Shown here in pieces: positions 52,338-61,997 of a stretch of DNA of 64,000 nucleotides. Source of the DNA: Nostoc sp. NIES-4103. GTDB lineage: Bacteria; Cyanobacteriota; Cyanobacteriia; Cyanobacteriales; Nostocaceae. The translations under genes and the position numbers were made by a program. A model generated the notes under the pieces. The model saw only the letters and a list, made by a program, of their open reading frames with translations. It searched no databases and had not been told where the DNA came from. The first letter of the stretch is position 1. Each line of letters begins with the position of its first letter. The stretch is from contig NZ_AP018288.1 in assembly GCF_002368335.1 (NCBI RefSeq), positions 35,372 to 99,371 on the forward strand, given 5' to 3'.

Positions 52338-55300
52338 ATGACTTATATCAAGAATACCTTTCAGGAATTTCTATCTACCTTAGAAGGATTTAACCAATTA
52401 CCAGCTGAGGTGATTGCCAATTTATCAAATCAACTACAAGCTTGGCGCTATCGTATAGGTCAGAAGATTATTGGTAAAGAAGCAATCCCCGAAAAAGTCA
52501 CAATTCTTTTTGAGGGTCAAGTACGACTGTTGGGATTTGATCCCCAAACGCAAATCCCTGCAACCTTAATGTTGTTGCAGCCAGGGGCAATTATCGGCGA
52601 AATTAGTTTATTACGTGGTGTTGCTTGCGAAACAGCGATCGCTTCCAATGAAGTGGTATGTCTCACCTTGAGTACAGCTGAATATTTACGTCTTTTTTCT
52701 GCTTACCCAGCTTTTGCCAATGCTCGACAAAACAGCGCTCATGTGGTAGAAGTCTTCGACATCCTGGGTTTAGAGTTGGAAAAGCAAGCGAACGCCGCTA
52801 CTAATCTCCAAGAACTAACACAAAAAGCTTTACCCGGTGCCAAGGTACATTACCTCAATCCCGGAAAAACCCGATTTGACCAACTAAACAGTGACAGCAT
52901 TTGGTTTGTCAGTGGCGGTGGTACGGTGACAGATTTTCCCCCAGGTTCTCGCTTAGAGTTGAGTGATGGCAAAAATGTAATTGAAGTAAAAGGAACAAAT
53001 CCAGCTCGTTTAATTGGTTTAAATCCCTCAGATTTATTATCTATAGATAATAGTCATCATCAGTTGCAACCGGTGGAAGTTATTGTTAACGATGCCCAAC
53101 CAACTGTTATAGATGAAGTAGAAATTCCCTACGCATCTGATGAAGAATTTACCCCATCAACAACCTCTTCATCACAAGGTAAACAAAAACACCAAAATTA
53201 CCCATTCTTTAGAGGGAAAGGCGAATTAAATGCCACTTTCGCCTGTTTCCAAATGGTTGCGAAATACTTACAAATGCCGTTTCGTCGGGAAGTGGTGCGT
53301 CGGATCTTAAATGAACAACTCAAACGCCAAGGTAATGTATCATTTCAAGCTTGTGCTTACCTAGCAGAATTAATCGGACTAAAAGCACAGTTAGTAGATT
53401 TACCACAAGCTGCAATCACACGTATTCCCACACCGGCACTGATTCGTTATGGTAATAGTTATGCCGTTTTATATGCAGCGGATGCCAATAAAGTAGTTGT
53501 GGCTGTACCATCCCAAGGAATTATCCGCTGTAAACCTGCTCAATTACTTGAACGCTTAGAGGTTGATGAAGCCAATTTTCCGCCTCAAGTTAGGGTATTA
53601 TTGCTAGCAGCTACAAACCAAACTCCCCAAGAACGCTTTGGTTTACGGTGGTTTCTCCCCTATTTGTCACGCCATCGCCGAGTTCTGATAGAAGTATTTA
53701 TTGCTTCATTCTTTGTGCAGTTGGCAGCTTTGGCGAACCCGTTGGTAATTCAATTAATTATCGATAAAGTTATCGTTCAAAATAGTATTAATACCCTGAA
53801 TGTTTTGGGTATATTGCTATTAGTAGTTGGAGTATTTGAAGCAATCCTAACTACATTACGAACTTACTTATTTGTCGATACTACCAACCGGATTGATATG
53901 GGTTTGGGGTCGCAAATTATTGACCACATGCTACGGCTACCGCTACGCTATTTTGAACGCCGACCTGTAGGTGAATTAGCCACTCGCATCAACGAATTAG
54001 AAAATATCCGTCAGTTTCTCACTGGGACAGCACTCACAGTAGTGTTAGATGCGGTGTTTTCAGTGGTTTATATCATCGTAATGATATTTTACAGTTGGCA
54101 ACTCACCTTGGTAGGTTTAGGAACCATCCCAATTTTTATCATTATTACTTTAATCGCTTCTCCTACTGTTAGTAGACAGTTACGTAGCAAAGCCGAACGC
54201 AACTCAGAAACCCAATCTTATTTAGTTGAGGTAATGTCAGGAATTCAAACAGTGAAAGCGCAGAATATCGAATTGCGATCGCGCTTTTCCTGGCAAGAGC
54301 GTTATGCACGTTATGTAGCTGCTGGCTTTAAAACTGTTGTGACTTCTACCCTCGCCAATTCTACAAGTAGCTTTCTCAACAAACTCAGCAGTTTATTAGT
54401 ATTGTGGGTAGGCGCTTATTTAGTACTCCAAGGCGAATTAACTTTAGGGGAATTAATCGCTTTTAGAATTATCTCAGGTTACGTCACTAGCCCCATATTG
54501 CGTTTAGCTCAACTTTGGCAAAGCTTCCAGGAAACAGCTTTGTCTTTGGAACGATTGAGTGATATTGTCGATACACCACAAGAAGCAGAAATAGACCGCA
54601 GCAATATTCCTTTACCCGCCATTGTCGGTGCAGTGAAATATGAAAATGTTTCCTTTAGATTTGCATCTAGTGGCCCCCTACAACTTAACAATGTAAATAT
54701 TGATTTTGCTGCGGGGAATTTTATCGGCATTGTCGGACAAAGTGGTTCAGGCAAAAGTACCATGATGAAGTTACTGCTGAGGCTATATGATGTAGAGTCC
54801 GGCAGGATTTTAATTGATGGTTACGATATTTCTAAGGTGGAACTTTATTCCCTGCGGCGACAAATTGGTGTAGTTCCCCAAGAACCGTTGTTGTTTGATG
54901 GCACCGTTCAAGAAAATATTGCTTTGACGAACCCCGAAGCCACAACAGAAGAAATTATTGAAGCCGCTCGTGTTGCAGCTGCCCACGAATTTATTATGAG
55001 CTTACCTAATGGTTATAATACACGGGTAGGAGAACGCGGTGCTGGACTTTCCGGTGGACAAAGACAGAGAATTGCGATCGCTCGTTCTGTTTTACAACGA
55101 CCAAAACTGTTAGTTTTAGACGAAGCAACTAGCGCTTTAGACTATCCCACAGAAAGACAAGTCTGCCTGAATTTAGCTAGAGCATTTCAAGGAGACACAG
55201 TATTTTTTATTACCCACCGTCTTAACACAGTCAGCCATGCCGATGTTATTGTTGTCATGGATGCAGGCAGGATTATAGAACAAGGAAGCCATCAAGAATT

Positions 55301-55358
55301 AATGGCTGCAAAAGGTCATTATTATTACCTGTATCAACAACAAGAAGTAAATTTGTAG
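52338..55358 (+). CDS. Type I secretion ABC transporter with Crp-like and degenerate C39 domains
   Basis: This is a 1006-residue inner-membrane exporter of the HlyB/peptidase-containing class. A cyclic-nucleotide-binding-like domain (about 10-130) is followed by a connector and a C39-like domain (about 295-430). In that domain the usual catalytic Cys of the C-G-x-A-C motif is replaced (NATFAC) and the His before VVL is lost (NSYAVLY), so it should bind but not cleave substrate. Six membrane helices (about 440-740) and an ATPase follow: GQSGSGKS at 800-807, LSGGQ at 904-908, LLVLDEATSALD at 924-935. A TTG start five codons upstream is possible. hlyD follows; the likely substrates are coded divergently. 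Confidence 0.95.
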   Translation: MTYIKNTFQEFLSTLEGFNQLPAEVIANLSNQLQAWRYRIGQKIIGKEAIPEKVTILFEGQVRLLGFDPQTQIPATLMLLQPGAIIGEISLLRGVACETAIASNEVVCLTLSTAEYLRLFSAYPAFANARQNSAHVVEVFDILGLELEKQANAATNLQELTQKALPGAKVHYLNPGKTRFDQLNSDSIWFVSGGGTVTDFPPGSRLELSDGKNVIEVKGTNPARLIGLNPSDLLSIDNSHHQLQPVEVIVNDAQPTVIDEVEIPYASDEEFTPSTTSSSQGKQKHQNYPFFRGKGELNATFACFQMVAKYLQMPFRREVVRRILNEQLKRQGNVSFQACAYLAELIGLKAQLVDLPQAAITRIPTPALIRYGNSYAVLYAADANKVVVAVPSQGIIRCKPAQLLERLEVDEANFPPQVRVLLLAATNQTPQERFGLRWFLPYLSRHRRVLIEVFIASFFVQLAALANPLVIQLIIDKVIVQNSINTLNVLGILLLVVGVFEAILTTLRTYLFVDTTNRIDMGLGSQIIDHMLRLPLRYFERRPVGELATRINELENIRQFLTGTALTVVLDAVFSVVYIIVMIFYSWQLTLVGLGTIPIFIIITLIASPTVSRQLRSKAERNSETQSYLVEVMSGIQTVKAQNIELRSRFSWQERYARYVAAGFKTVVTSTLANSTSSFLNKLSSLLVLWVGAYLVLQGELTLGELIAFRIISGYVTSPILRLAQLWQSFQETALSLERLSDIVDTPQEAEIDRSNIPLPAIVGAVKYENVSFRFASSGPLQLNNVNIDFAAGNFIGIVGQSGSGKSTMMKLLLRLYDVESGRILIDGYDISKVELYSLRRQIGVVPQEPLLFDGTVQENIALTNPEATTEEIIEAARVAAAHEFIMSLPNGYNTRVGERGAGLSGGQRQRIAIARSVLQRPKLLVLDEATSALDYPTERQVCLNLARAFQGDTVFFITHRLNTVSHADVIVVMDAGRIIEQGSHQELMAAKGHYYYLYQQQEVNL

Positions 55359-55383
55359 GTTTGATGACTGATCACTGTTGTAC

Positions 55384-55407
55384 GGGCGCACAGCTAGCTG
55401 TGCGCCC
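55384..55407. repeat. Perfect 24-bp palindrome between exporter and adaptor genes
   Basis: GGGCGCACAGCT is followed directly by its reverse complement. It lies in the 91-base spacer between the ABC transporter and HlyD genes and could act as an RNA hairpin that lowers or stabilises downstream mRNA; this is inference. Confidence 0.65.
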
Positions 55408-55449
55408 CTACTAACAACTAACAACTGACAACTAAAAGATGAAATCGCT

Positions 55450-57024
55450 ATGACTCAAATTAATGGAAATCGTCTCAATGATGATAATGGCAACGGTAAG
55501 GTCATAAAAGCAGAATCCTCACTAGTTCCATCTTCAAATCACGCTGCTAACAAAGCTTTAGTTAACCCAAACGATAGTATTTTTGAACAATCTGTTGTAC
55601 TACGCCAATCTCCAGTTTGGTCACGCACAATTATGATCACTCTGATTGGGTTAGCCTGTGCTGGAATTACTTGGGCTTGTTTCGCCAAAATTGAGCAAGT
55701 AGTGCCTGCTACTGGTCAGTTAAAGCCTGAAGGAACAGTTAAAGACGTTCAAGCCCCTGTTAGTGGAGTAGTCAAAGAAATTTTTGTCAAAGATGGACAA
55801 ACAGTCAAACAAGGTGATCTGCTGTTAACTTTTGAAAGCGTTGCCACCGTTGCACAACTAAATTCATTAAAGAAAATTCGTGCTGCTTTAATTGAAGAAA
55901 ACCAACTTTATCGCCGTTTGATGGGAGCTAGTTCTGCCATTGCATCAGAAGCAGAATTTTTACGTAATAGATTACCCAGAGATGCCGCTTTTCTATTGAA
56001 AAGTAGAGCAGCATTAGTTGCAGAAAATGAATTATTACGTACTGAATTGAAAAACTCTACCACAGCTACAGGACTGGGAATTGATGAACAACAACGTCTA
56101 CAAGTTTCTCAAGCAGAATTAAATTCTCGCGCTGCTGCGGCACAATTGGAAGTAGAGAAAATTAAAAAACAATTTTCTCAAACTGAATATAAACTGCAAG
56201 ATACTAAATCTAGTTTGGCCATTCAGCAGCAGATTTTAGATAGACTGAAAATTTTATCAAAAGAGGGTGGTATCTCTCAACTTCAGTATCTTAATCAACA
56301 ACAACAAGTACAAAATCTGGCAGCAGAAGTGGCACAATTAGTTGAAGAAAAGAAACGCCTCCAATTTGATATTGAAAAAGGACGACAAGAATTAAACAAT
56401 ACTGTTGCTGTTTCCGGAAAAACCATTTTAGAGAAGATAGGCGATAATAAAAAACGCATTGCCGACATCGATAGCCAATTTATGAAAATTGTGCTAGAAA
56501 ATGAACAAAATTTGGCAGATGTCAATAGCAAAATATCTCAAGCTGAATTAAATTTCAAATATCAAGTAATTTACGCTCCTGTAGCAGGAACAGTTTTTGA
56601 TTTGCAAGCCAAAAATCCAGGCTTTGTGGCTAATACCACTGAAAAACTGATGCAAATCGTACCTAATGATAAATATATAGGTGAGGTTTTTATCACCAAC
56701 AAAGACATTGGTTTTGTACGTAAAGGTATGAAAGTCGATGTGAGAATTTCTACCTTTCCCTTTAGCGAGTTTGGCGATATCAAAGGCGAAGTTCTTGGGA
56801 TAGCATCAGACGCATTACCACCAGACCAAACACATAATTACTATCGATTCCCCGCGAAAATTAGTTTAGATAAGCAGTTTCTGGATGTTAAAGGTAGAAC
56901 AATTACCTTGCAGTCAGGAATGGAAATCAGTGCCAATATTAAAGTACGCGAAGAACGCACTGTTATGAGTCTGTTTACAGAACTGTTTACCAAACAAGTT
57001 GAGAGTCTTAAAGAAGTGCGTTAA
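55450..57024 (+). CDS. HlyD-family periplasmic adaptor of type I secretion
   Basis: The 524-residue protein has a cytoplasmic N-terminus, one membrane helix (about 58-80, MITLIGLACAGITWACFAKI), a biotinyl-lipoyl half-motif (VKDVQAPVSGVVKEIFVKDGQTVKQGDLLL, about 97-126), a long coiled-coil hairpin (about 130-375), the second lipoyl half (YAPVAGTVFDLQAKNPG) and a C-terminal beta domain. It bridges the ABC exporter to an outer-membrane TolC-like channel, which is not in this window. It is presumably cotranscribed with the exporter. Confidence 0.95.
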   Translation: MTQINGNRLNDDNGNGKVIKAESSLVPSSNHAANKALVNPNDSIFEQSVVLRQSPVWSRTIMITLIGLACAGITWACFAKIEQVVPATGQLKPEGTVKDVQAPVSGVVKEIFVKDGQTVKQGDLLLTFESVATVAQLNSLKKIRAALIEENQLYRRLMGASSAIASEAEFLRNRLPRDAAFLLKSRAALVAENELLRTELKNSTTATGLGIDEQQRLQVSQAELNSRAAAAQLEVEKIKKQFSQTEYKLQDTKSSLAIQQQILDRLKILSKEGGISQLQYLNQQQQVQNLAAEVAQLVEEKKRLQFDIEKGRQELNNTVAVSGKTILEKIGDNKKRIADIDSQFMKIVLENEQNLADVNSKISQAELNFKYQVIYAPVAGTVFDLQAKNPGFVANTTEKLMQIVPNDKYIGEVFITNKDIGFVRKGMKVDVRISTFPFSEFGDIKGEVLGIASDALPPDQTHNYYRFPAKISLDKQFLDVKGRTITLQSGMEISANIKVREERTVMSLFTELFTKQVESLKEVR

Positions 57025-57103
57025 TAGTTGTCAGTTGTTAGCTGTTAAAGTCATAATTCAGAATATTTATCGGTGCGTTAAGCGTTGCTATAACGCACCC
57101 TAC

Positions 57104-57233
57104 TGGCGTGACCGGACTAAAATAGTGCAATAGATTTCCTCTAATATCTCTGTGTTCTCTGCGCCTCTGCGGTAGCCTGCGGCAAGCCGCTTACGCATCT
57201 ACGTTAATGCACTATTTTAGCCTTGTCACGCCA
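57104..57233. mobile_element. 130-bp MITE with 26-bp terminal inverted repeats
   Basis: The ends TGGCGTGAC-N4-CTAAAATAGTGCA (57104-57129) and TGCACTATTTTAG-N4-GTCACGCCA (57208-57233) match at 22 of 26 positions. A 4-bp duplication CTAC flanks it (57100-57103 and 57234-57237). The interior has CTGCGGTAGCC and GGCAAGCCGC repeat fragments and no gene. Confidence 0.85.
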
Positions 57234-57331
57234 CTACAAAATTCGCGTTCGCACTTTACAAACGCCATATCATACCATAAAGGAGGCTCTGATATAATTA
57301 GGGTAAGTCAATAGTCCTGCTTAAATGAATT

Positions 57332-57580
57332 ATGCCAGAGATTGCAAGGTTCTATGGAATTATTATTAAAGTGTTTTTTGGTGATCACCCTCCGCCTCAT
57401 TTTCATGCAATCTATGGCGAATACAATGCATTGGTGAACATTGAATCACTAGAAATCATTGAAGGAGATCTGCCAAGTCGCGCTCAGAAATTAGTGATAG
57501 AGTGGGCAATTTTATACCAGCAAGATCTTTTGCAGATGTGGAATACTCAAGAGTTTCGTAAACTACCTCCTCTAAAGTAG
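57332..57580 (+). CDS. DUF4160 protein (possible toxin-antitoxin partner)
   Basis: The 82-residue protein starts MPEIARFYGIIIKVFFGDHP and has the family-typical HPPPHFHAIYGEYNALVNIES, then AQKLVIEWAILYQQDLLQMW. DUF4160 genes are regularly paired with DUF2442 genes, as here (12-base gap), and the pairs are suspected toxin-antitoxin modules. No activity has been shown that I can cite. Confidence 0.88.
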   Translation: MPEIARFYGIIIKVFFGDHPPPHFHAIYGEYNALVNIESLEIIEGDLPSRAQKLVIEWAILYQQDLLQMWNTQEFRKLPPLK

Positions 57581-57592
57581 AGTAAAAATAGT

Positions 57593-57865
57593 ATGAAATG
57601 CCCTCGAATTTGCAAGGCAAAAGCAATTAATAATCACACCTTGATGATAGAATTTACCAATCAAGAAGTTAAGAAATATGATATTCTCCATCTTTTAGAA
57701 AATCCTATGTTTGCTCCACTTCGTCAACCAGCATTTTTCAAGAACTTTAAGATTGAGCAAGGGGGCTATGGGATTGTGTGGAATGAAGATATCGATCTGA
57801 GTGAGTATGAACTTTGGAAAAATGGTATAGCAGTCGCACAAGGGGATCGCTCAGTTACGCTGTAG
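57593..57865 (+). CDS. DUF2442 protein (partner of the DUF4160 gene)
   Basis: The 90-residue protein starts MKCPRICKAKAINNHTLMIE and has the pattern of DUF2442: L.I.F.N.E.K.YD...LL near 16-35, then FAPLRQPAFFKNFKIEQGGY and GIVWNEDIDLSEYELWKNG. It is translationally close to the DUF4160 gene and presumably part of the same two-gene unit. It converges on the response regulator gene. Confidence 0.88.
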   Translation: MKCPRICKAKAINNHTLMIEFTNQEVKKYDILHLLENPMFAPLRQPAFFKNFKIEQGGYGIVWNEDIDLSEYELWKNGIAVAQGDRSVTL

Positions 57866-57913
57866 GATGGTAACTTGATTTTTGTGTTATTGGTAACTGC
57901 ATCCCCCCATCTC

Positions 57914-58588
57914 CTACTCTCGCAATACATACCCCACACCACGTACTGTATGAATCAAGCGTTTTTCGTTATTTTCTTCTAGCTTGAGACGTAGGTAGCG
58001 AATGTAAACTTCGATAATATTAGAATCACCCATGAAATCATAACCCCAAACTTTCTCTAGAATTTGGTCTCTAGTAAACACTTGACGAGGATGAGAGAGT
58101 ATATACTCTAATAAGTCAAACTCTTTTGCTGTTAACTCAATTGCCCGTTTACCTCGATAAACTTGGCGAGTACGATGGTTTAAACTCAAGTCTTCAAACT
58201 GCAAAATATCTTGTTCAGTTTCAGTAGTGCGGCGCAGATGTGCGCGGATTCTAGCTAACAATTCCTCAATACTAAATGGTTTGACCACATAATCATCAGC
58301 ACCCGCATCTAAACCAGCCACGCGATCGCAAACTTCATCTTTTGCTGTCAGTAAAATCACTGGTATACTAATATTAGTAGCGCGTAATCGGCGACAAATT
58401 TCTAAGCCTGATAACTCTGGTAACATCCAATCAAGAATAGCTAAATCTGGTGATAACTCCCTTGCTAAAGTCAAACCAGCAATCCCACTATGTGCAACGC
58501 TTATTTTGTAACCTTCGCTACTAAGTTCCAATTCCAGAAATCGCGCCAGTTTGACTTCATCTTCAACCAAAAGGATATGTGCTGTCAT
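57914..58588 (-). CDS. OmpR/PhoB-family response regulator
   Basis: The 224-residue protein has a receiver domain (phosphoacceptor Asp53 in LAILDWMLPE, acidic pair Glu9/Asp10, Lys near 104 in DDYVVKPFS) and a winged-helix DNA-binding domain (about 130-222, with ELTAKEFDLLEYILSHPRQV and YIRYLRLKLEEN...HTVRGVGYVLRE). It lies 54 bases downstream of a histidine kinase gene on the same strand. Specificity cannot be told from sequence. Confidence 0.95.
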   Translation of the reverse strand: MTAHILLVEDEVKLARFLELELSSEGYKISVAHSGIAGLTLARELSPDLAILDWMLPELSGLEICRRLRATNISIPVILLTAKDEVCDRVAGLDAGADDYVVKPFSIEELLARIRAHLRRTTETEQDILQFEDLSLNHRTRQVYRGKRAIELTAKEFDLLEYILSHPRQVFTRDQILEKVWGYDFMGDSNIIEVYIRYLRLKLEENNEKRLIHTVRGVGYVLRE

Positions 58589-58642
58589 AGCTGATTAATT
58601 AACTCTTTTACAATCCAAAATCCAAAATCCAAAATAGTATAA

Positions 58643-60061
58643 CTATGCCTGTAAAGTGATTGTAAATATACTTCCTTCTCCTAACTTTGATTGCACAGAT
58701 ACATTACCTCCCATACCTTCTACAAGTGTTTTGACAATCGATAAACCCAAACCACTACCTCCAGTGGTATGACTGCGAGACTCATCTACACGATAAAATC
58801 GCTCAAAAATGCGTGTTTGATGTTGCAAAGGAATACCATAACCTTGATCGCAAACTTGAATAACTGCTTCATCAGGAAACTGATTTAACTTTAAAATTAC
58901 AGGCATATTAGCTTCAGAATATTTAACAGCATTATCAATCAAATTTAGTAATACTTGTTTCAGACGATTGTAATCTGCTTTTGCCTGAATTGGATAAGTT
59001 GTTGACTCAATTGTAATCGAGCGATCGCAATACTTTTGTGCCATGACAACGACTTCTTCAACCAAGTCATTTAGTACACAAAATTTCATCTGCAAGCGTA
59101 AACTACCATTATCTGCTCTTGCTAAATCAAGTAAATCTTGTAGCAGCCGGATGGTATGTTCAGCTTGTGATGCAGCAGTTTCTAAAGCTTCTACTTGAAC
59201 TTCTGTTAAATTATTCTGCCGCCGCAAAACGCTTTGCAAGTAACCGTGTACAATCGTTAATGGTGTGCGTAACTCGTGAGAAACATTACTGACAAATTCT
59301 CGTTCTTGCTGCCAAGATTGGGAGAGACGCGATAACAGCATAGTTAAAGTTTGAGCTAATTCTTTGACTTCACTGGGTGCGTTATCAAGATATAGTTGTG
59401 CTTGTCCTAAATCTTCTATAGAAATAACAGAAGTCATCTGACTCAGCCGCAGCAATGGTTGTAGAGAACGCCTAATATAAAATGCGATTGTAATGACAAG
59501 TACAACAATTGCCACAAAACTGACAATACTTAAACTCTGCACCATTGCCACAAACATAGTTTGCTCTTGGGTAATATCTTGCACTACAAATAGCTGACCC
59601 AGCAACTGATCTTGCACTTGCAAAGAAGTACTACTCAAAATAAAGTAGCTTTGGTTAACTTGATAAACTTGGGGTTTAATCTGCATCTGAGTCAGTGACA
59701 TTAACTCAGTTACTGTAGAATTAGGTAATAAATCTAGAGTTGCAGATTTTCCCAATATTTTATGATCATGACTTTTTACCCATAATAATGTATTGGTATT
59801 TGCCAAATTATTAATAGCCTTTTGCAATCCAGTTTCAGGTTGCATCATTTCACTATAAAGTTGCACATCATGCGGCAAGCGCTCAGCGGTTTCTTCTATA
59901 TTACGTTTATGACTATCAATTAAAATCTGCTGCATTTTCCAACTAGTCCATGTAGCGAGACTACCCAATATTAAAGCTGAAAATGTACCAATCCCAATTG
60001 TCAGACGTAACCGTAATGAAAAAAAGTCTAGATTTATCCATTGTTTGATATTTTGCTTCAT
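58643..60061 (-). CDS. Membrane sensor histidine kinase
   Basis: The 472-residue protein has two membrane helices (about 19-40 and 172-196) flanking a periplasmic sensor domain of about 130 residues, then a HAMP segment (about 196-250), the H-box VSNVSHELRTPLTIVHGY with His262, the N-box LNLIDNAVKYSE, a G1 box VCDQGYGIP and G2 GGSGLGLSIVK. It is the first gene of a two-gene operon with the response regulator. The signal it senses is unknown. Confidence 0.95.
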   Translation of the reverse strand: MKQNIKQWINLDFFSLRLRLTIGIGTFSALILGSLATWTSWKMQQILIDSHKRNIEETAERLPHDVQLYSEMMQPETGLQKAINNLANTNTLLWVKSHDHKILGKSATLDLLPNSTVTELMSLTQMQIKPQVYQVNQSYFILSSTSLQVQDQLLGQLFVVQDITQEQTMFVAMVQSLSIVSFVAIVVLVITIAFYIRRSLQPLLRLSQMTSVISIEDLGQAQLYLDNAPSEVKELAQTLTMLLSRLSQSWQQEREFVSNVSHELRTPLTIVHGYLQSVLRRQNNLTEVQVEALETAASQAEHTIRLLQDLLDLARADNGSLRLQMKFCVLNDLVEEVVVMAQKYCDRSITIESTTYPIQAKADYNRLKQVLLNLIDNAVKYSEANMPVILKLNQFPDEAVIQVCDQGYGIPLQHQTRIFERFYRVDESRSHTTGGSGLGLSIVKTLVEGMGGNVSVQSKLGEGSIFTITLQA

Positions 60062-60511
60062 TAATTTACTTAAAAGTAGGTGTGTATAAATTAAATAGTG
60101 TCATTTGTCATTTGTCATTTGTGATTGGTAAGAGCTTTAGGCATTTTTACAGATTTTAATATAGTTATATTTGTTCTTGTTCATCTACTCAGTAGGGTGT
60201 GTTATTTATGGATACAGTTTAGTCAAGCATTCATTCGTCTCTTTATCTCTTCTCTCTGCGTCACGCCAGTTGCTACAACGCGGGGAACCCGCGCAACGCA
60301 CTGGCTTCTCTGCGCCTCTGCGGTTAGTTAAAAAGATTAACACTAACAAAAAGTTATAGCATTAATTGAACTTGTTTTATAGCTCTTGAGTACAGTATCA
60401 TCAATAATTCAAGGTGCGTTAGCCTTTGGCATAACACACCTTAATTAAATAGAAATAACTAATGAGAAAGATAAAGTAATTATGCAATTCACATATATTT
60501 TAGCTTATTAG
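60062..60511. repeat. Spacer with palindromic inserts
   Basis: About 60255-60335 carries CGCCAGTTGC...GCGGGGAACCCGCGC...GCACTGGC followed by CTCTGCGCCTCTGCGGTT. This is a palindromic piece nested in the same dispersed repeat seen near 57150 and 51590. Short open frames here are repeat translations. Confidence 0.55.
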
Positions 60512-61246
60512 TTAATAGTTATTGGGTGAAGAAACTGGCTGAATTTTGCAGGATTGGGTAGCGCAATTTTGCTCATAAAGTATCTTGATATAGGGCTTTT
60601 GCCAAGTAACAGGAATTTCCAGCAATGCCTGAGTTCCGGTGATTCCTTGCCCTATAAATAGTAAAATAGCAATCACATTAACAATAATATGACCCTGACG
60701 CCAGCGATTAGTTTTATCTTTATAAATATCTGGCAAAATCGCTAGTGAAAAAATCATCAGCAAAGCAGCAATTAGCCCGTAGTAATAGTGGGAAACATAC
60801 CATTGTTCAGTTTTGCGATAGATACCATCTTGACATCCAAGTATTACTAACACCATCCCCGTCAGTGTTGCAAATATCCCACGCCACTTTTTTTCCTTCG
60901 CCTGATAGAGTAAATATAAACAAGCGATCGCACCCGCAAACAATGACCCGATCAAGACTACCTGAAATGGTGCTTTCATCCAAACTTGTTTGTCTAAAAT
61001 ATTACTCACAATCCCGTTAGCAAACGCGATTAAAACAATACCTACAACTGTCGCTGTCAGCCAGCGACCCAAAGAAACATGCTCTTGTCCCGCAATGGGA
61101 GGTATCTTGCTCTTACCTGTTGCTAAAATTTCCAATCGGCGTTGACGGACTTGCCAAGCGCGGTTAACAACGATACCAATTAACGGGAAAACTACCAGTA
61201 CAGCCAGAACTGGATGTAACACCAAGATTAAATCTTTCAATTCCAT
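60512..61246 (-). CDS. DUF4079 membrane protein
   Basis: The 244-residue protein is predicted to span the membrane about seven times, starting MELKDLILVLHPVLAVLVVF, with WLTATVVGIVLIAFANGIV, YYGLIAALLMIFSLAI and GHIIVNVIAILLFIGQGITG. DUF4079 proteins are widespread in cyanobacteria and resemble the membrane part of cytochrome b561-type proteins, suggesting electron transfer or membrane assembly; function is unproven. The frame stays open 55 codons upstream through GATGAGG and CCCAATT repeats, but AAGGG lies eight bases before the ATG at 61246, so that start is used. Confidence 0.85.
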   Translation of the reverse strand: MELKDLILVLHPVLAVLVVFPLIGIVVNRAWQVRQRRLEILATGKSKIPPIAGQEHVSLGRWLTATVVGIVLIAFANGIVSNILDKQVWMKAPFQVVLIGSLFAGAIACLYLLYQAKEKKWRGIFATLTGMVLVILGCQDGIYRKTEQWYVSHYYYGLIAALLMIFSLAILPDIYKDKTNRWRQGHIIVNVIAILLFIGQGITGTQALLEIPVTWQKPYIKILYEQNCATQSCKIQPVSSPNNY

Positions 61247-61254
61247 ATTGAATA

Positions 61255-61386
61255 CCCTTGAGTAGAGGAGATGAGGGAGATGAGGGGGATGAGGGGGATG
61301 AGGGAGATGAGGGAGTGAGGGAGTGAGGGAGAAATAACTAATGCCACATTCCCAATTCCCAATGCCCCATGCCCAATGCCCTATTC
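61255..61386. repeat. STRR arrays (GATGAGG and CCCAATG types)
   Basis: Tandem GGAGATGAGG and GAGGGAGT units (61264-61331) are followed by CCCAATT / CCCATGC heptamers (61348-61386). They separate two leftward genes. Confidence 0.85.
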
Positions 61387-61388
61387 CC

Positions 61389-61769
61389 TTATTTAACTTC
61401 GCTAGCAGCAAATGATGTTACTTTACCCTTTTTAACTGCAACTACTACATCGTAAGTTGAACAGTAAGCGAACGTGACATTATTAGCTTTGTTATAAAGA
61501 TTAACCACCATACCCGCACCACCAGGTTGGACAGCAAGCGGTTCTAGATCACCAAAAAAGTAACGGCGTAGCTCGTCACCACTACCAAATTGACCTTTAT
61601 GCTTGATCAACAAATCAATTTTTTGTTGAGCAGTTAAACCTGTAGCATCTTTCATTTCTGCGGCTGATGCTTGCACTAGTGAAGGATTCACAGCTTTGAG
61701 TGGAACGTCCCAAACGGTCAATATACTAGCTAAAGCAACACTTGTCAGCACAGAAGAAGCAACTTTCAT
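61389..61769 (-). CDS. Small exported cyanobacterial protein of unknown function
   Basis: The 126-residue protein has a signal peptide or anchor (MKVASSVLTSVALASILTVW) and ends KGKVTSFAASEVK. The mature part has AAEMKDATGLTAQQKIDLLI and then RYFFGDLEPLAVQPGG, followed by VVNLYNKANNVTFAYCSTYD. The start at 61769 has GGGA eight bases upstream; an earlier start at 61832 would hide the signal peptide. No family is recognised. Confidence 0.65.
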   Translation of the reverse strand: MKVASSVLTSVALASILTVWDVPLKAVNPSLVQASAAEMKDATGLTAQQKIDLLIKHKGQFGSGDELRRYFFGDLEPLAVQPGGAGMVVNLYNKANNVTFAYCSTYDVVVAVKKGKVTSFAASEVK

Positions 61770-61997
61770 TTGTTTTTCCCGAAATCTCAGTTTTTCGACT
61801 AACCACAGCATCCCACCTGCTACTGAAGCCAAAATGAAACGAGTCTATGAAGTGTCTGAATTTATCCTGGAGGAAAATTCAGTTAAGACTCAGCATTTTC
61901 TCAGAATATTTTGTAGTGTTCTCTCAGGTTTATTTAACCCTAAGTTAATCAAAAAAGTAGAGAATAGTAAAGATTATTTCTTTGCTGTGGTGTTATT

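Noticed and set aside
60125..60359. Two short rightward open frames near the histidine kinase
   Set aside because: They read through palindromic repeat sequence and lack protein features.
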